Source: Bythopirellula polymerisocia (lineage in GTDB: Bacteria; Planctomycetota; Planctomycetia; Pirellulales; Lacipirellulaceae). From it: a stretch of DNA of 64,000 nt. The translations under genes and the position numbers were made by a program. Each line of letters starts with the position of its first letter. Positions within the stretch are counted from its first letter, which is position 1. This document shows positions 1-8,178 of this stretch, one piece after another. The notes beneath the pieces are model-generated. The model searched no databases, was not told the DNA's origin, and saw only the letters and a list, made by a program, of their open reading frames with translations. The stretch is taken from NCBI RefSeq assembly GCF_007860015.1, contig NZ_SJPS01000005.1, forward strand, positions 248,001 to 312,000. Reading direction: 5' to 3'.

Positions 1-7
1 GGTTCAA

Positions 8-1336
8 CTAGCGATGGACTTCACCATCGTCGACGTAAGTTTCAAGGAAACGGGTCAATTTCTGGAAATCACTATCTCGTTCAATGTAGCGGACGACCGT
101 CACGAGAGTCTCCGGATCGACCAGATCTTCAAATGGGACATATTCCAACTGGAGTTGTCCAGATATGGAGACCATTACTCCATTGAGCCTTTTTTCGACA
201 AGTGCCCGATAGGCACCTACGCCTAATTGGCTACCGAGCATGACGTCGAAGGCATGCGGCCTCGCACAGCGGGCTTCGTAGCCGAGTTGGATGGCATTCA
301 CTTTGCGCTTCTTGCCGGTTTGTCGGGCGTATTCCTTAGAGATCAGGTCGGCGAATACGTCGTGTAAGTTGACCGCAGAGATATTAATATGACCGTGATC
401 ATCACGACCTATTCCTTCGAGATACTTGCTGGGGAGGAATTCAGCGAGTCCCTCGGCGATCACAATCACTCCGTACTCTTTCCCCTCGCGTTCACGAGCT
501 GTCATGGTCGCAACGATACGGGGGATGACCGCTTCCATATTCATTACAGTGCGGCTACTACTCTCGCCCGTAGACGGATCGACAGTTTCTTCGGTGGCGC
601 GGTACTTTCCTACCACATCTTCAACACTCACCACCAGGCTTGCCTCACCCGCGATTGCCACTCCGTAGGCAAGCCAACCCGCGCTACGTCCCATAGATTC
701 GCAGAGGAAGTAATTGCGGTTAGCTTCGGCATCAGCCAACAAGTTGCGGACCTCTGCGGCGAGGAAATCAACCGCAGTGAAATATCCGAACGTAAAATCG
801 ATGCCCCGATAATCGTTATCGATGGTCTTGGGCAAATGGACGATCGGGATGCGGTGGGCATCCAGGGGAAGCCGCTCCTGAAACATCTTAAATTTATTGG
901 CGGTCTTGAGTGTGTCATCGCCACCGATCGAGATCAGAACATCAACTCCAATCGAGCGGAGTGCTTCGTAGACAGTTTTGAGCGGAGCACTTTTCTCTGG
1001 ATCGGCCAGGTGAGATGGATGAGAGACCAGCCTCCCAGGATTAGTACGGGCTGTACCAATCATGATTCCAGAAGAATTGCGAGTACGTCCTAGCATTTTG
1101 TGATTGACCATCACATAGTCACGACCTTCGACAAGCGGATTAGAAGGACTGTACTCCACCAAGCCGGAGTAGCCATGCTTGATGCCGACCACTTCGATAT
1201 CGTTCCTTAAAAAAGCAGTAGCCGCCGCCGAGATGACTGCGTTGGCGGCAGGTGCGGGTCCACCGGCAAACAAGATCGCAGCCCGGCGGAAGTTGTGCAT
1301 CATTTTCTCAGGACGCGAAAGAGTATTATCAGCCAT
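8..1336 (-). CDS. pfp: Pyrophosphate-dependent 6-phosphofructokinase
   Basis: Phosphorylates fructose 6-phosphate in glycolysis, probably reversibly and using pyrophosphate. The 442-residue protein has the PFK fold signatures: an N-terminal FAGGPAPAAN nucleotide-loop region, GGDDT near residue 140, PKTIDND near 170 and ESMGRSAGW near 215. In this family an Asp in place of the second Gly of GGDG(S/T), and Lys in PKTIDND, mark PPi rather than ATP use; both are visible here. The gene is complete, ending at a TAG near the window edge, and lies upstream of nothing else in its own orientation within the window. The family call is firm; PPi specificity is inferred from the motifs only. Confidence 0.93.
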   Translation of the reverse strand: MADNTLSRPEKMMHNFRRAAILFAGGPAPAANAVISAAATAFLRNDIEVVGIKHGYSGLVEYSPSNPLVEGRDYVMVNHKMLGRTRNSSGIMIGTARTNPGRLVSHPSHLADPEKSAPLKTVYEALRSIGVDVLISIGGDDTLKTANKFKMFQERLPLDAHRIPIVHLPKTIDNDYRGIDFTFGYFTAVDFLAAEVRNLLADAEANRNYFLCESMGRSAGWLAYGVAIAGEASLVVSVEDVVGKYRATEETVDPSTGESSSRTVMNMEAVIPRIVATMTAREREGKEYGVIVIAEGLAEFLPSKYLEGIGRDDHGHINISAVNLHDVFADLISKEYARQTGKKRKVNAIQLGYEARCARPHAFDVMLGSQLGVGAYRALVEKRLNGVMVSISGQLQLEYVPFEDLVDPETLVTVVRYIERDSDFQKLTRFLETYVDDGEVHR

Positions 1337-1507
1337 AATGTATCGTTCTCAAGTTTCTGGGTGTCAGGTATTGGGATAGTGGGGCCGCCGCCAAATCCGT
1401 GGCAATGCATTGTAGCCTACGTGTGGGAGCTAGAAAATGGTCTCTCGCAGTGGGGCAGTCATCCTCGCCGCCAATGCAAAAACCAGGCTGGAATCACCCA
1501 CCAATTT

Positions 1508-2854
1508 TTAGCCGAACGAGAATTCCCGCTCGATGAACGTAGTATCGATGCGACCTTCGGCAAAGGCGCTATGACTGAGAATTTCTTGATGCAGTCCGGC
1601 AGTCGTATGAATCCCGTCGACCCGCAGTTCTGAAAGCGCCCGTAACATAGTGCGGATCGCCTCGACCCGAGTAGGTTGATGTACGAGGAGCTTTCCAATC
1701 ATCGAGTCATAGTAAGGGGGCACTACGTATCCACTGTGCGCATGGGAATCGAACCGTACCCCAAAACCGCCGGGAACGATCAGACGCTCGATTCTGCCTG
1801 GGGAAGGACGGAAATTATTGCGTGGATCTTCGGCGTTTATCCGGCACTCGATCGAAGCACCGGTTTGCTTGATGTCGTCCTGACTGATAGAGAGTTTTTC
1901 CCCTGAAGCGATCAATATTTGTTGCTTGATCAGGTCAATGCCAGTGACCATTTCGGTGACAGGATGTTCGACCTGGATGCGGGCATTCACCTCAATGAAG
2001 TAGTAATTTCCCTCTTTATCTACGATGAATTCCACCGTTGCTGCGTTAGTGTATTCAGCTTCCGAAATCAGCCTTCGAGCCGCAATGCACATGGAATTGC
2101 GGGTTTCTTGATTGACGCTGGTGCTGGGGCTTTCCTCGATAAGCTTTTGGTGGCGACGTTGTACCGAGCAATCACGCTCCCAGAGATGTACCACGTTGCC
2201 ATGATGATCGGCCAGCACTTGCACCTCCACGTGGTGCGGTTGCTCAATGTATTTTTCGAGGTAAACATCTCCATTTCCAAAGGCGGCCTCGGCTTCAGTT
2301 TTCGCTTGATTGAAAGCCGTCTTGAGCGCCAAGTCATTTGCCGCGACTCTCATGCCCCGACCCCCACCCCCGGCAACTGCCTTGATTAATACCGGGAACC
2401 CCACTTTGTGGGCAAAGTGCAAAGCCTTGTCGACGGATTCAACGATTCCATCGCTCCCTGGCACAACCGGCACTTCAGCCTTCATTGCCAAGGCGCGGGC
2501 TGCGTTCTTGTCACCAAGCTTGGCCATCGCTTCAGGTTTGGGGCCGATGAAATCGATATTGCAGCTTCGACAAATCTCGTTGAAATGGGCGTTTTCTGAC
2601 AAAAACCCGTAGCCAGGGTGAATGGCCTGCACGTTACCCACTTCAGCAGCGCTGATCACATTGGCAATTCGCAGATAACTGTCGGCAGCCCGAGGAGGGC
2701 CAACGCAGTAGGCCTCGTCGGCCAGATCGAGATAATGGGCCCCGCGATCTCCTTCGCTGTAGATGGCAACCGTTTCGATCCCTAGCTCCCGGCAGGCGCG
2801 GATTACCCGCAGAGCAATTTCCCCTCGGTTAGCTATGAGAATTCTTTGATACAT
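1508..2854 (-). CDS. accC: Acetyl-CoA carboxylase, biotin carboxylase subunit
   Basis: Carboxylates the biotin of AccB using ATP and bicarbonate, the first half-reaction of malonyl-CoA formation for fatty acid synthesis. The length of 448 residues is normal. It starts with [16 protein letters not shown], has the ATP-grasp glycine loop [12 protein letters not shown] near 160, the [17 protein letters not shown] stretch near 200, and [16 protein letters not shown] near 290 with the catalytic Glu/Arg residues. It follows accB on the same strand after about 70 bases, in the usual accB-accC order, so the two are probably cotranscribed. Nothing in the sequence is abnormal. Confidence 0.97.
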   Translation of the reverse strand: MYQRILIANRGEIALRVIRACRELGIETVAIYSEGDRGAHYLDLADEAYCVGPPRAADSYLRIANVISAAEVGNVQAIHPGYGFLSENAHFNEICRSCNIDFIGPKPEAMAKLGDKNAARALAMKAEVPVVPGSDGIVESVDKALHFAHKVGFPVLIKAVAGGGGRGMRVAANDLALKTAFNQAKTEAEAAFGNGDVYLEKYIEQPHHVEVQVLADHHGNVVHLWERDCSVQRRHQKLIEESPSTSVNQETRNSMCIAARRLISEAEYTNAATVEFIVDKEGNYYFIEVNARIQVEHPVTEMVTGIDLIKQQILIASGEKLSISQDDIKQTGASIECRINAEDPRNNFRPSPGRIERLIVPGGFGVRFDSHAHSGYVVPPYYDSMIGKLLVHQPTRVEAIRTMLRALSELRVDGIHTTAGLHQEILSHSAFAEGRIDTTFIEREFSFG

Positions 2855-2926
2855 TTTTTGGCAATCGCTAAATCAGGAGCGACTGAAGATTAAGGCGAAA
2901 GTTGAAGTTGCAGACGACTGGATGTT

Positions 2927-3415
2927 TTAGCCACGATGAACTTTGAACAGTTTCTGACCATACTCAACCGGATCACCGTTCTCTACCAACCGCGCCAGGA
3001 TCTTGCCAGAGCATTCCGCGGGAATTTCGTTGAACACCTTCATGGCTTCAATAATACAGACGATGGTGTCAGAACCAACCGAGTCTCCTACACTCACTAG
3101 TGGCGGGGATTCAGGGCTCGAGGCAAGATAAAAGGTGCCCACCATCGGGCTCGTTACGAAGGCAACGTTGGCCTCTTCGGCGGCAGCGGCTGGAGCAACT
3201 GCTGTGGCAGGCGGAGCAACAGCAGGAGCGGGAGCAGGCGCCATAGGAACCGGGGCACCACCCATCGTGACGACCGGTTCTTGACCGCGACGAAGCCGTA
3301 TTCGCTGGTCCCCCTGCCGGAGATCAACCTCCGCCAGTTCGTGTTCGTTCATCAATTCGACGAGCCGCCGTACTTTGCGGACATCGAATACGTCACCGGA
3401 TCCTCCGTTAGTCAT
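2927..3415 (-). CDS. accB: Acetyl-CoA carboxylase biotin carboxyl carrier protein
   Basis: Carries the biotin that shuttles CO2 between biotin carboxylase and the carboxyltransferase. The C-terminal biotinyl domain has the EAMKVFNEI motif, whose Lys is biotinylated, preceded by a TSPMVGTFY strand. An Ala/Pro-rich linker joins it to an N-terminal helix (DVRKVRRLVELMNEHEL) typical of AccB. I chose the Met that begins MTNGGSG because a GGGAG-like ribosome site lies 7-8 bases upstream and the N-terminus then matches the family; an upstream Met would add 18 basic residues (to 3469). It sits between the pepP-like gene and accC. Confidence 0.94.
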   Translation of the reverse strand: MTNGGSGDVFDVRKVRRLVELMNEHELAEVDLRQGDQRIRLRRGQEPVVTMGGAPVPMAPAPAPAVAPPATAVAPAAAAEEANVAFVTSPMVGTFYLASSPESPPLVSVGDSVGSDTIVCIIEAMKVFNEIPAECSGKILARLVENGDPVEYGQKLFKVHRG

Positions 3416-3511
3416 ATCGCGTCTCCCGCTGTCTTTCTTATGGGTACGTTTCCCTGACCGACCAGCCATCGGTGTGTTTCCTATTGGGTGATCGGCTTCA
3501 TGCCGGTGGGC

Positions 3512-4603
3512 TTAACCAACCACGCATTCGTCAATTTGTTTTGGAACGGAAGTAAGCACTTCATGGCCCTCGCGGGTGACGAGGATGTCATCCTCGATTC
3601 GGACTCCACCCCAACCTTCCAGATAAATACCTGGTTCGACGGTCACGATCATCCCCGCCGCCAACATCCTTGATTGACCTTGAGCCAACCGAGGAGCCTC
3701 ATGGATCTCCAGTCCAGTCCCATGTCCTAGTCCGTGGCCAAATTGCTTGCCGTAGCCCGCCTTGACGATGATATCCCTAGCGACCTTATCCACAGCTTCG
3801 CAAGTGACGCCCGGTCGGATCGCAGCGATCGCGGCCAATTGTGCCTTCAACACCACTTCGTAGATTTTGCGTAATTTAGGCGAGAGTTTACCGGTCACCA
3901 ACACACGGGTCAAGTCGCTCATGTAGAGGCCGTCATTCACTCCCCAATCAATCAGCGTGAAGTCAGCCTCACCCAATTGCCGACTTGTCGGACTGGCATG
4001 AGGCAGTGCGGATCGGTATCCAACAGCGACAATTGCCGGAAAACTCAGGCACTTTCCTCCAAAACGGCGTGCCTGATACTCTAATTCGGTAGCGACTTCC
4101 AACTCGGTCATTTCAGGTCGCAGCCCTGCTCGGACCACTTCGAACGCTCGCCGCGCCTGCTCACAAGCGACACGGGTCCGGTCAATCTCCGTGCGATCTT
4201 TTATCAAACGCAGTTCTTCAACCCACCCTGTGCAAGGAATCAATTCGCAACCAGGAAGTTCCTTTTGTAGCCCGGCATGGAGTCCGAGCGTCATAGAATT
4301 CGCCTCGACCGAAAGCCGCTTAACTTTGGCTTTGGTCAGCACTTTGGCAACCCAGGGGAGCATTTGGATACCTGGACCGCGTATCTCTAAGTCGAGGTCG
4401 GGGCATTCCTCTCCAAGCTGTGTCGAATAGCGCTCATCGCTAATCAGGATCGCCTTTTTCGGCGTGACCAGTAGATAGCTATCGTCCCCGGTGAAACCCG
4501 TAAGATAGGTGACGTTAATAAAGTTAGTGACCAACAGGGCGTCGGTCCCTTCTTTACGAAGCTGGCTTGCAATCTTCCTGCGGCGTTGGGTGAAGTTTGA
4601 CAT
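3512..4603 (-). CDS. pepP: M24 family Xaa-Pro aminopeptidase
   Basis: Metallopeptidase that removes the N-terminal residue before proline in peptides; cytoplasmic. The 363 residues comprise an N-terminal creatinase-like domain (about 1-130) and the C-terminal pita-bread domain. Metal-ligand motifs are visible: DWGVND and SDLTRV near 220-230, GHGLGHGTGLEIHE near 290, VTVEPGIYLEGWGG near 325 and RIEDDILVT. It precedes accB by about 100 bases on the same strand (42 bases to the alternative accB start). A peptidase gene of this family next to accB-accC is a recurring bacterial arrangement, but its functional meaning is unclear. PepP versus PepQ specificity cannot be told from the sequence. Confidence 0.9.
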   Translation of the reverse strand: MSNFTQRRRKIASQLRKEGTDALLVTNFINVTYLTGFTGDDSYLLVTPKKAILISDERYSTQLGEECPDLDLEIRGPGIQMLPWVAKVLTKAKVKRLSVEANSMTLGLHAGLQKELPGCELIPCTGWVEELRLIKDRTEIDRTRVACEQARRAFEVVRAGLRPEMTELEVATELEYQARRFGGKCLSFPAIVAVGYRSALPHASPTSRQLGEADFTLIDWGVNDGLYMSDLTRVLVTGKLSPKLRKIYEVVLKAQLAAIAAIRPGVTCEAVDKVARDIIVKAGYGKQFGHGLGHGTGLEIHEAPRLAQGQSRMLAAGMIVTVEPGIYLEGWGGVRIEDDILVTREGHEVLTSVPKQIDECVVG

Positions 4604-4778
4604 CGATTGGAGTCTCGGCAGTCTAAACGGGTGTCATTTGATCTGGGGGCTGTCTGTGCCCAATATCGGACACCGGGCAACCTCTGGCAAGAGCGACTCT
4701 AACAAGCACGATTGCACTTCGCGGACCATCTGCTAGGCTGATTTCTTCATCGAATCCCACCGTCCGAGGTTTCCTGCG

Positions 4779-5180
4779 ATGTTTCGTGTCACTCGAGAAA
4801 TCGATTTTTGTTACGGCCACCGTCTGCTTAATTACGACGGAAAGTGCCGCTTTCTGCATGGCCACAATGGGCGCGCCGTGATCAGCATAGAAGGAGCCGA
4901 GCTGGACTCGCGAGGGATGGTTTTGGATTTCAGCGACATTAAGAAGACCGTAAGTACCTGGATTGATGAGAACCTGGACCATCGCATGATACTTTGCCGT
5001 CAGGATCCCGTAGTGCCAATCCTTGAAGAAATGGGGGAGCCTCTCTACTTGTTAGACGAAAATCCAACCGCAGAGAACATCGCGAAGCTAATCTACGACC
5101 AGACTATGGCACAAGACGTGCCCATTATCGAAGTCCGGCTGTGGGAGACTCCTCGGTGTTTTGCAACGTACGCACCTTAA
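4779..5180 (+). CDS. queD: 6-carboxy-5,6,7,8-tetrahydropterin synthase (QueD/PTPS family)
   Basis: Converts dihydroneopterin triphosphate to 6-carboxytetrahydropterin, the second step toward the 7-deazaguanine of queuosine. The 133-residue protein has the family zinc-binding histidines in FCYGHRLL and FLHGHNGR, a DFSDIKK segment, LDHRM, and the catalytic Glu in PTAENIAK. The QueD assignment rather than eukaryote-like pyruvoyl-tetrahydropterin synthase rests on the neighbours queE, queC and queF. It is convergent with queE, with a hairpin between them. A catalytic Cys is expected between the histidine motifs; GKCRFLHGH supplies it. Confidence 0.92.
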   Translation: MFRVTREIDFCYGHRLLNYDGKCRFLHGHNGRAVISIEGAELDSRGMVLDFSDIKKTVSTWIDENLDHRMILCRQDPVVPILEEMGEPLYLLDENPTAENIAKLIYDQTMAQDVPIIEVRLWETPRCFATYAP

Positions 5181-5186
5181 TGAGAG

Positions 5187-5207
5187 CCGGGTCGTCCTCG
5201 ACCCCGG
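5187..5207. terminator. GC-rich hairpin between convergent queD and queE
   Basis: CCGGGTCG, a 4-base loop and CGACCCCGG form a strong stem with one bulged C, between the two convergent stop codons. No long T run follows on either side, so rho-independent activity is uncertain. A bidirectional terminator is the likeliest reading. Confidence 0.5.
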
Positions 5208-5247
5208 TCTGATAGTAAAAAACAATCGGAGGCCGGCTTGAAGCGGC

Positions 5248-5934
5248 TTACGTTCCGCGCACAGGACCAAACCACTCAATTTGCTTGCGAGGGCAAAAAG
5301 TCCAGCCACGTTCTTGGCAGATCGGCTCGAGCCACTCGCTACGCACAGCTAGTTCTTCTTGCGTGGTTCCCTGAGGCATCAGCAACACGCGGTCACTCTG
5401 AATGTTTAAAAATTTACCAAGGAACTGATCGACTTCGTCGATTTCCGAAGCGCGATCGATCACAAATTTGAGTTGGTATTCGTACCGTGCGAGAAATTGC
5501 GCAATCACTTCGGGCTGGAAACGCTGCCGCGCATGACGGCGGTGCCAATGAGGAAAGCGGGCGGGGTCTGGACCGCTGGCGGAAAACTTGGGGCTGATCG
5601 ACATCAGATCGCACTCAATGGGTAGGAACAAGGTTCCTGCTGTCTCCACAGTGATATATCGACCACTAGCTCGCAAAGCCTCGGTGAGGGGTATCAATTC
5701 GGCGAATAACATCGGTTCCCCGCCGGTGAGAACAACATGCCTGCAGTCCCATTCTTCGATCTCAGCGACGATTTCGTCGACGGCGTAGTCGGTTCCCTCG
5801 GGCTGCCAAGACGCAAAAGGAGTATCACAAAACCAACAGCGCAGATTGCAGCCGCTCGCGCGGACGAACACACTGGGTGTGCCTGTGAGCAGGCCTTCCC
5901 CTTGCACCGATTTGTAGATTTCTGCAATCTTCAT
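5248..5934 (-). CDS. queE: 7-carboxy-7-deazaguanine synthase
   Basis: Radical-SAM enzyme that contracts 6-carboxytetrahydropterin to 7-carboxy-7-deazaguanine in queuosine precursor synthesis. The N-terminus has the substrate loop [10 protein letters not shown] followed by the iron-sulfur motif [10 protein letters not shown] near residue 30, then TGGEPML near 70, the SAM-binding glycine region. The C-x3-C-x2-C spacing of radical SAM enzymes is intact; 228 residues is normal. Its ATG overlaps the queC stop by four bases, so the two are translationally coupled. Confidence 0.95.
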   Translation of the reverse strand: MKIAEIYKSVQGEGLLTGTPSVFVRASGCNLRCWFCDTPFASWQPEGTDYAVDEIVAEIEEWDCRHVVLTGGEPMLFAELIPLTEALRASGRYITVETAGTLFLPIECDLMSISPKFSASGPDPARFPHWHRRHARQRFQPEVIAQFLARYEYQLKFVIDRASEIDEVDQFLGKFLNIQSDRVLLMPQGTTQEELAVRSEWLEPICQERGWTFCPRKQIEWFGPVRGT

Positions 5935-6626
5935 AAATACTCGATGGGATCCGTAAGCCCCGCATTAGCAAAGCCTTGTTTGCGCAACTGACAGGCGTCA
6001 CACGCGCCGCAGGCAATGCCTGCCTCGTTTGGCGAGTAACAGGTGTGGGTTAAGCTGTAGTCGACCCCTAGCTTCGTGCCTTGTTGAATGATTTCCGCTT
6101 TGGTCATCAGAATCAGCGGCGCGTGGATGGAGAATTTGCTTGTACCCTCTACACCCGCCTTAGTGGCTAGATTGGCAAGCTGCTCAAACGCTGCGATAAA
6201 TTCTGGTCGGCAGTCAGGGTAGCCGCTGTAGTCGACTGCATTGACGCCGACGAAGATATCAGCGGCTCCTAACACTTCCGCATAGCCCAGTGCCAACGAG
6301 AGCATTACTGTATTGCGCGCCGGTACATAAGTGACGGGGATACCCGCTGACATTTCATCGCCGCTACGACCCTGGGGAACTTCGATGTCTGCCGTCAGGG
6401 CACTCCCACCTAAACTGGCCAAATCGATGCTCACAAACTTGCGATTCTTAATTCTCAAAGAATCAGCCACCCGGCGGGCCGACTCAAGTTCGAACCGATG
6501 CCGCTGGCCATAGTCGATGCTCAGGGCATGGACGTGAAACCCCTGACTGAGTGCAATCGCGGCGGTCGTGGCCGAGTCGAGCCCGCCGGAAAGTAGCACC
6601 ACGGCGTTTTTGGGGATGTCTGTCAT
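5931..6626 (-). CDS. queC: 7-cyano-7-deazaguanine synthase
   Basis: ATP-dependent enzyme that turns 7-carboxy-7-deazaguanine into preQ0. The N-terminus has the ATP-pyrophosphatase loop [10 protein letters not shown]. Near the C-terminus four cysteines ([17 protein letters not shown]) make the family's zinc site. I chose the Met of [10 protein letters not shown], which puts the ATP loop about ten residues in as usual; an upstream Met (to 6710) would add 28 residues that do not look like the family. It is divergent from queF across roughly 110 bases. Confidence 0.95.
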   Translation of the reverse strand: MTDIPKNAVVLLSGGLDSATTAAIALSQGFHVHALSIDYGQRHRFELESARRVADSLRIKNRKFVSIDLASLGGSALTADIEVPQGRSGDEMSAGIPVTYVPARNTVMLSLALGYAEVLGAADIFVGVNAVDYSGYPDCRPEFIAAFEQLANLATKAGVEGTSKFSIHAPLILMTKAEIIQQGTKLGVDYSLTHTCYSPNEAGIACGACDACQLRKQGFANAGLTDPIEYL

Positions 6627-6738
6627 GCGTCCGAAACCACTGTAACCTGTACCAATTCTTTGAAGGCTCCGTAAAGGGCCACTTTGCGCCCGCTCCTTAT
6701 CATGCCACAATCACAAATTCGCCGAAAGGAGAGGCCCC

Positions 6739-7095
6739 ATGAGTGACTTCCGTACGAAGCTGGAAACCTTCGAAAATCAGTTTCCCGAGCGGGATTACCG
6801 CATCGAGATTGTATGCCCCGAGTTCACATCGCTATGCCCCAAGACGGGGCAGCCCGATTTTGCCACGATTACGTTTACCTATATTCCCCACAAATTGTGC
6901 GTCGAACTGAAGAGTTTGAAGCTCTATCTCCAGAGTTACCGCAATGAGGGGATTTTTTACGAAAACATTACTAATGTGATTCTCGACGATTTAACAGCCG
7001 TCTTGTCTCCCCGATGGTTGAAGATCGTGGCGGCGTTCAGCGCGCGAGGTGGAATCACCGAGACCGTGACAGCCGAGTTCGCCTCGGCAAAGTAA
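6739..7095 (+). CDS. queF: NADPH-dependent 7-cyano-7-deazaguanine reductase (preQ1 synthase)
   Basis: Reduces the nitrile of preQ0 to the aminomethyl group of preQ1, the base inserted into tRNA by Tgt. The protein is the short, unimodular QueF type of 118 residues. The active-site Cys lies in [13 protein letters not shown], with the [16 protein letters not shown] segment (QueF NADPH signature) and downstream FYENITN. A GGAGAGG ribosome site precedes the ATG. With queD, queE and queC it completes the route from GTP-derived dihydroneopterin triphosphate to preQ1; queA, queG and tgt are not in the window. Confidence 0.95.
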   Translation: MSDFRTKLETFENQFPERDYRIEIVCPEFTSLCPKTGQPDFATITFTYIPHKLCVELKSLKLYLQSYRNEGIFYENITNVILDDLTAVLSPRWLKIVAAFSARGGITETVTAEFASAK

Positions 7096-7164
7096 GCAAA
7101 GCTGGGTGATTGTAATCTCCCGGCGTTATCATCAATCGCAACCTATATCTTGTAGGAAAATTTC

Positions 7165-8178
7165 ATGCCCGCTGCTCCACGAGTCATTATCTCATCCTTC
7201 GGCGACGAAGCTGCCATCCACAAAACGGCTTGGGAGCAGTATTCCGCGTTGGCTGCCTTGGGGCTCGAATACTACAGCTTGAGATTTATCGACGTAGGCA
7301 ACGGTATCAAGAACGTGATGAATCTTACGAAGGCTGAGATTACCAAGCTGCGTCATTTGGAAGGCGATTTTGGCCTCAACGTAGCTTCGATCGGGTCACC
7401 AATTGGTAAAGTTAAACTTGTCAGTGGTGACGATGGCACTTCGAATCGCTTTGTGCCGTTCAAGAAATACTTAGCAAGCGATGTGGCCAAGGCTTGTGCG
7501 ATGGCACACGCCTTCGAGACAAAACTCATCCGAGGTTTTTCGTTTTACCATCCCAAAGGAACCGATCCCTGGGACCATCTGCCACAGGCCGTCGATCAAC
7601 TGGGCGAGATCGCCGAGATGTGCCATCGCAGTGATTTGACGTTTGGTCTGGAGATAGAAGCCAACCTTGTCGGACAAACGGGGCCGTTGATGGCTGAGCT
7701 GCATCGCCGCGTGAATCACCCTGCCCTAGTTACCATCTTTGACGGTGGCAATATCGTCAGCCAGGGGTTCTCAACTCAGGAAACCTATGAGCAATACCAG
7801 GCCATGAAACCAAGCATCGGCTGGTTCCACATTAAGGATTACCACGATCCCCAGCTCCAATCACGGCAGTCCCACGTCGACGAAGATAAACTGAAGAATT
7901 TTGTTCCCGCAGATATTGGCGACAGTGGCCACGACCACATTTTCAAAGACTTTTCTACCGAACTGCCGAAACTGGAACGCCGTCTACGGCGACGAGGAAT
8001 ACCAGGAGTCTTTCTGGATTTAGAACCACATCTCAAGGGAGGTGGCCAGTTCGGTGGGTTCAGCGGTCCCGACGGAGTTGCAGTCGCCCTCAAGGGCCTC
8101 ACTCGCATCCTCGACTACGTAGGGATTGAATACCATCTCCGCGACTTTCGCGACGTCTGCGCCGATCGCGGGTTTTAG
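7165..8178 (+). CDS. Sugar phosphate isomerase/epimerase family TIM-barrel protein
   Basis: Member of the xylose-isomerase-like/AP-endonuclease-2 barrel superfamily, 337 residues, with no signal peptide. Likely metal ligands of the barrel are visible: Glu in FGLEIEANL near 175, Asp in TIFDGGNI near 195, His in GWFHIKDYHD near 225, and Glu in FLDLEPHL near 290. The substrate is unknown; members isomerise or epimerise sugars or inositols. It is transcribed alone; its stop codon overlaps the stop of the convergent FHA gene by four bases. Confidence 0.8.
   Translation: MPAAPRVIISSFGDEAAIHKTAWEQYSALAALGLEYYSLRFIDVGNGIKNVMNLTKAEITKLRHLEGDFGLNVASIGSPIGKVKLVSGDDGTSNRFVPFKKYLASDVAKACAMAHAFETKLIRGFSFYHPKGTDPWDHLPQAVDQLGEIAEMCHRSDLTFGLEIEANLVGQTGPLMAELHRRVNHPALVTIFDGGNIVSQGFSTQETYEQYQAMKPSIGWFHIKDYHDPQLQSRQSHVDEDKLKNFVPADIGDSGHDHIFKDFSTELPKLERRLRRRGIPGVFLDLEPHLKGGGQFGGFSGPDGVAVALKGLTRILDYVGIEYHLRDFRDVCADRGF

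Noticed and set aside
389..1093. Plus-strand open frame of 234 residues
   Set aside because: Entirely antisense to the phosphofructokinase gene, with no family motif and no ribosome site.
6627..6738. Possible preQ1 riboswitch between queC and queF
   Set aside because: I could not find the expected compact H-type pseudoknot pattern; the gap reads as an ordinary divergent promoter region.
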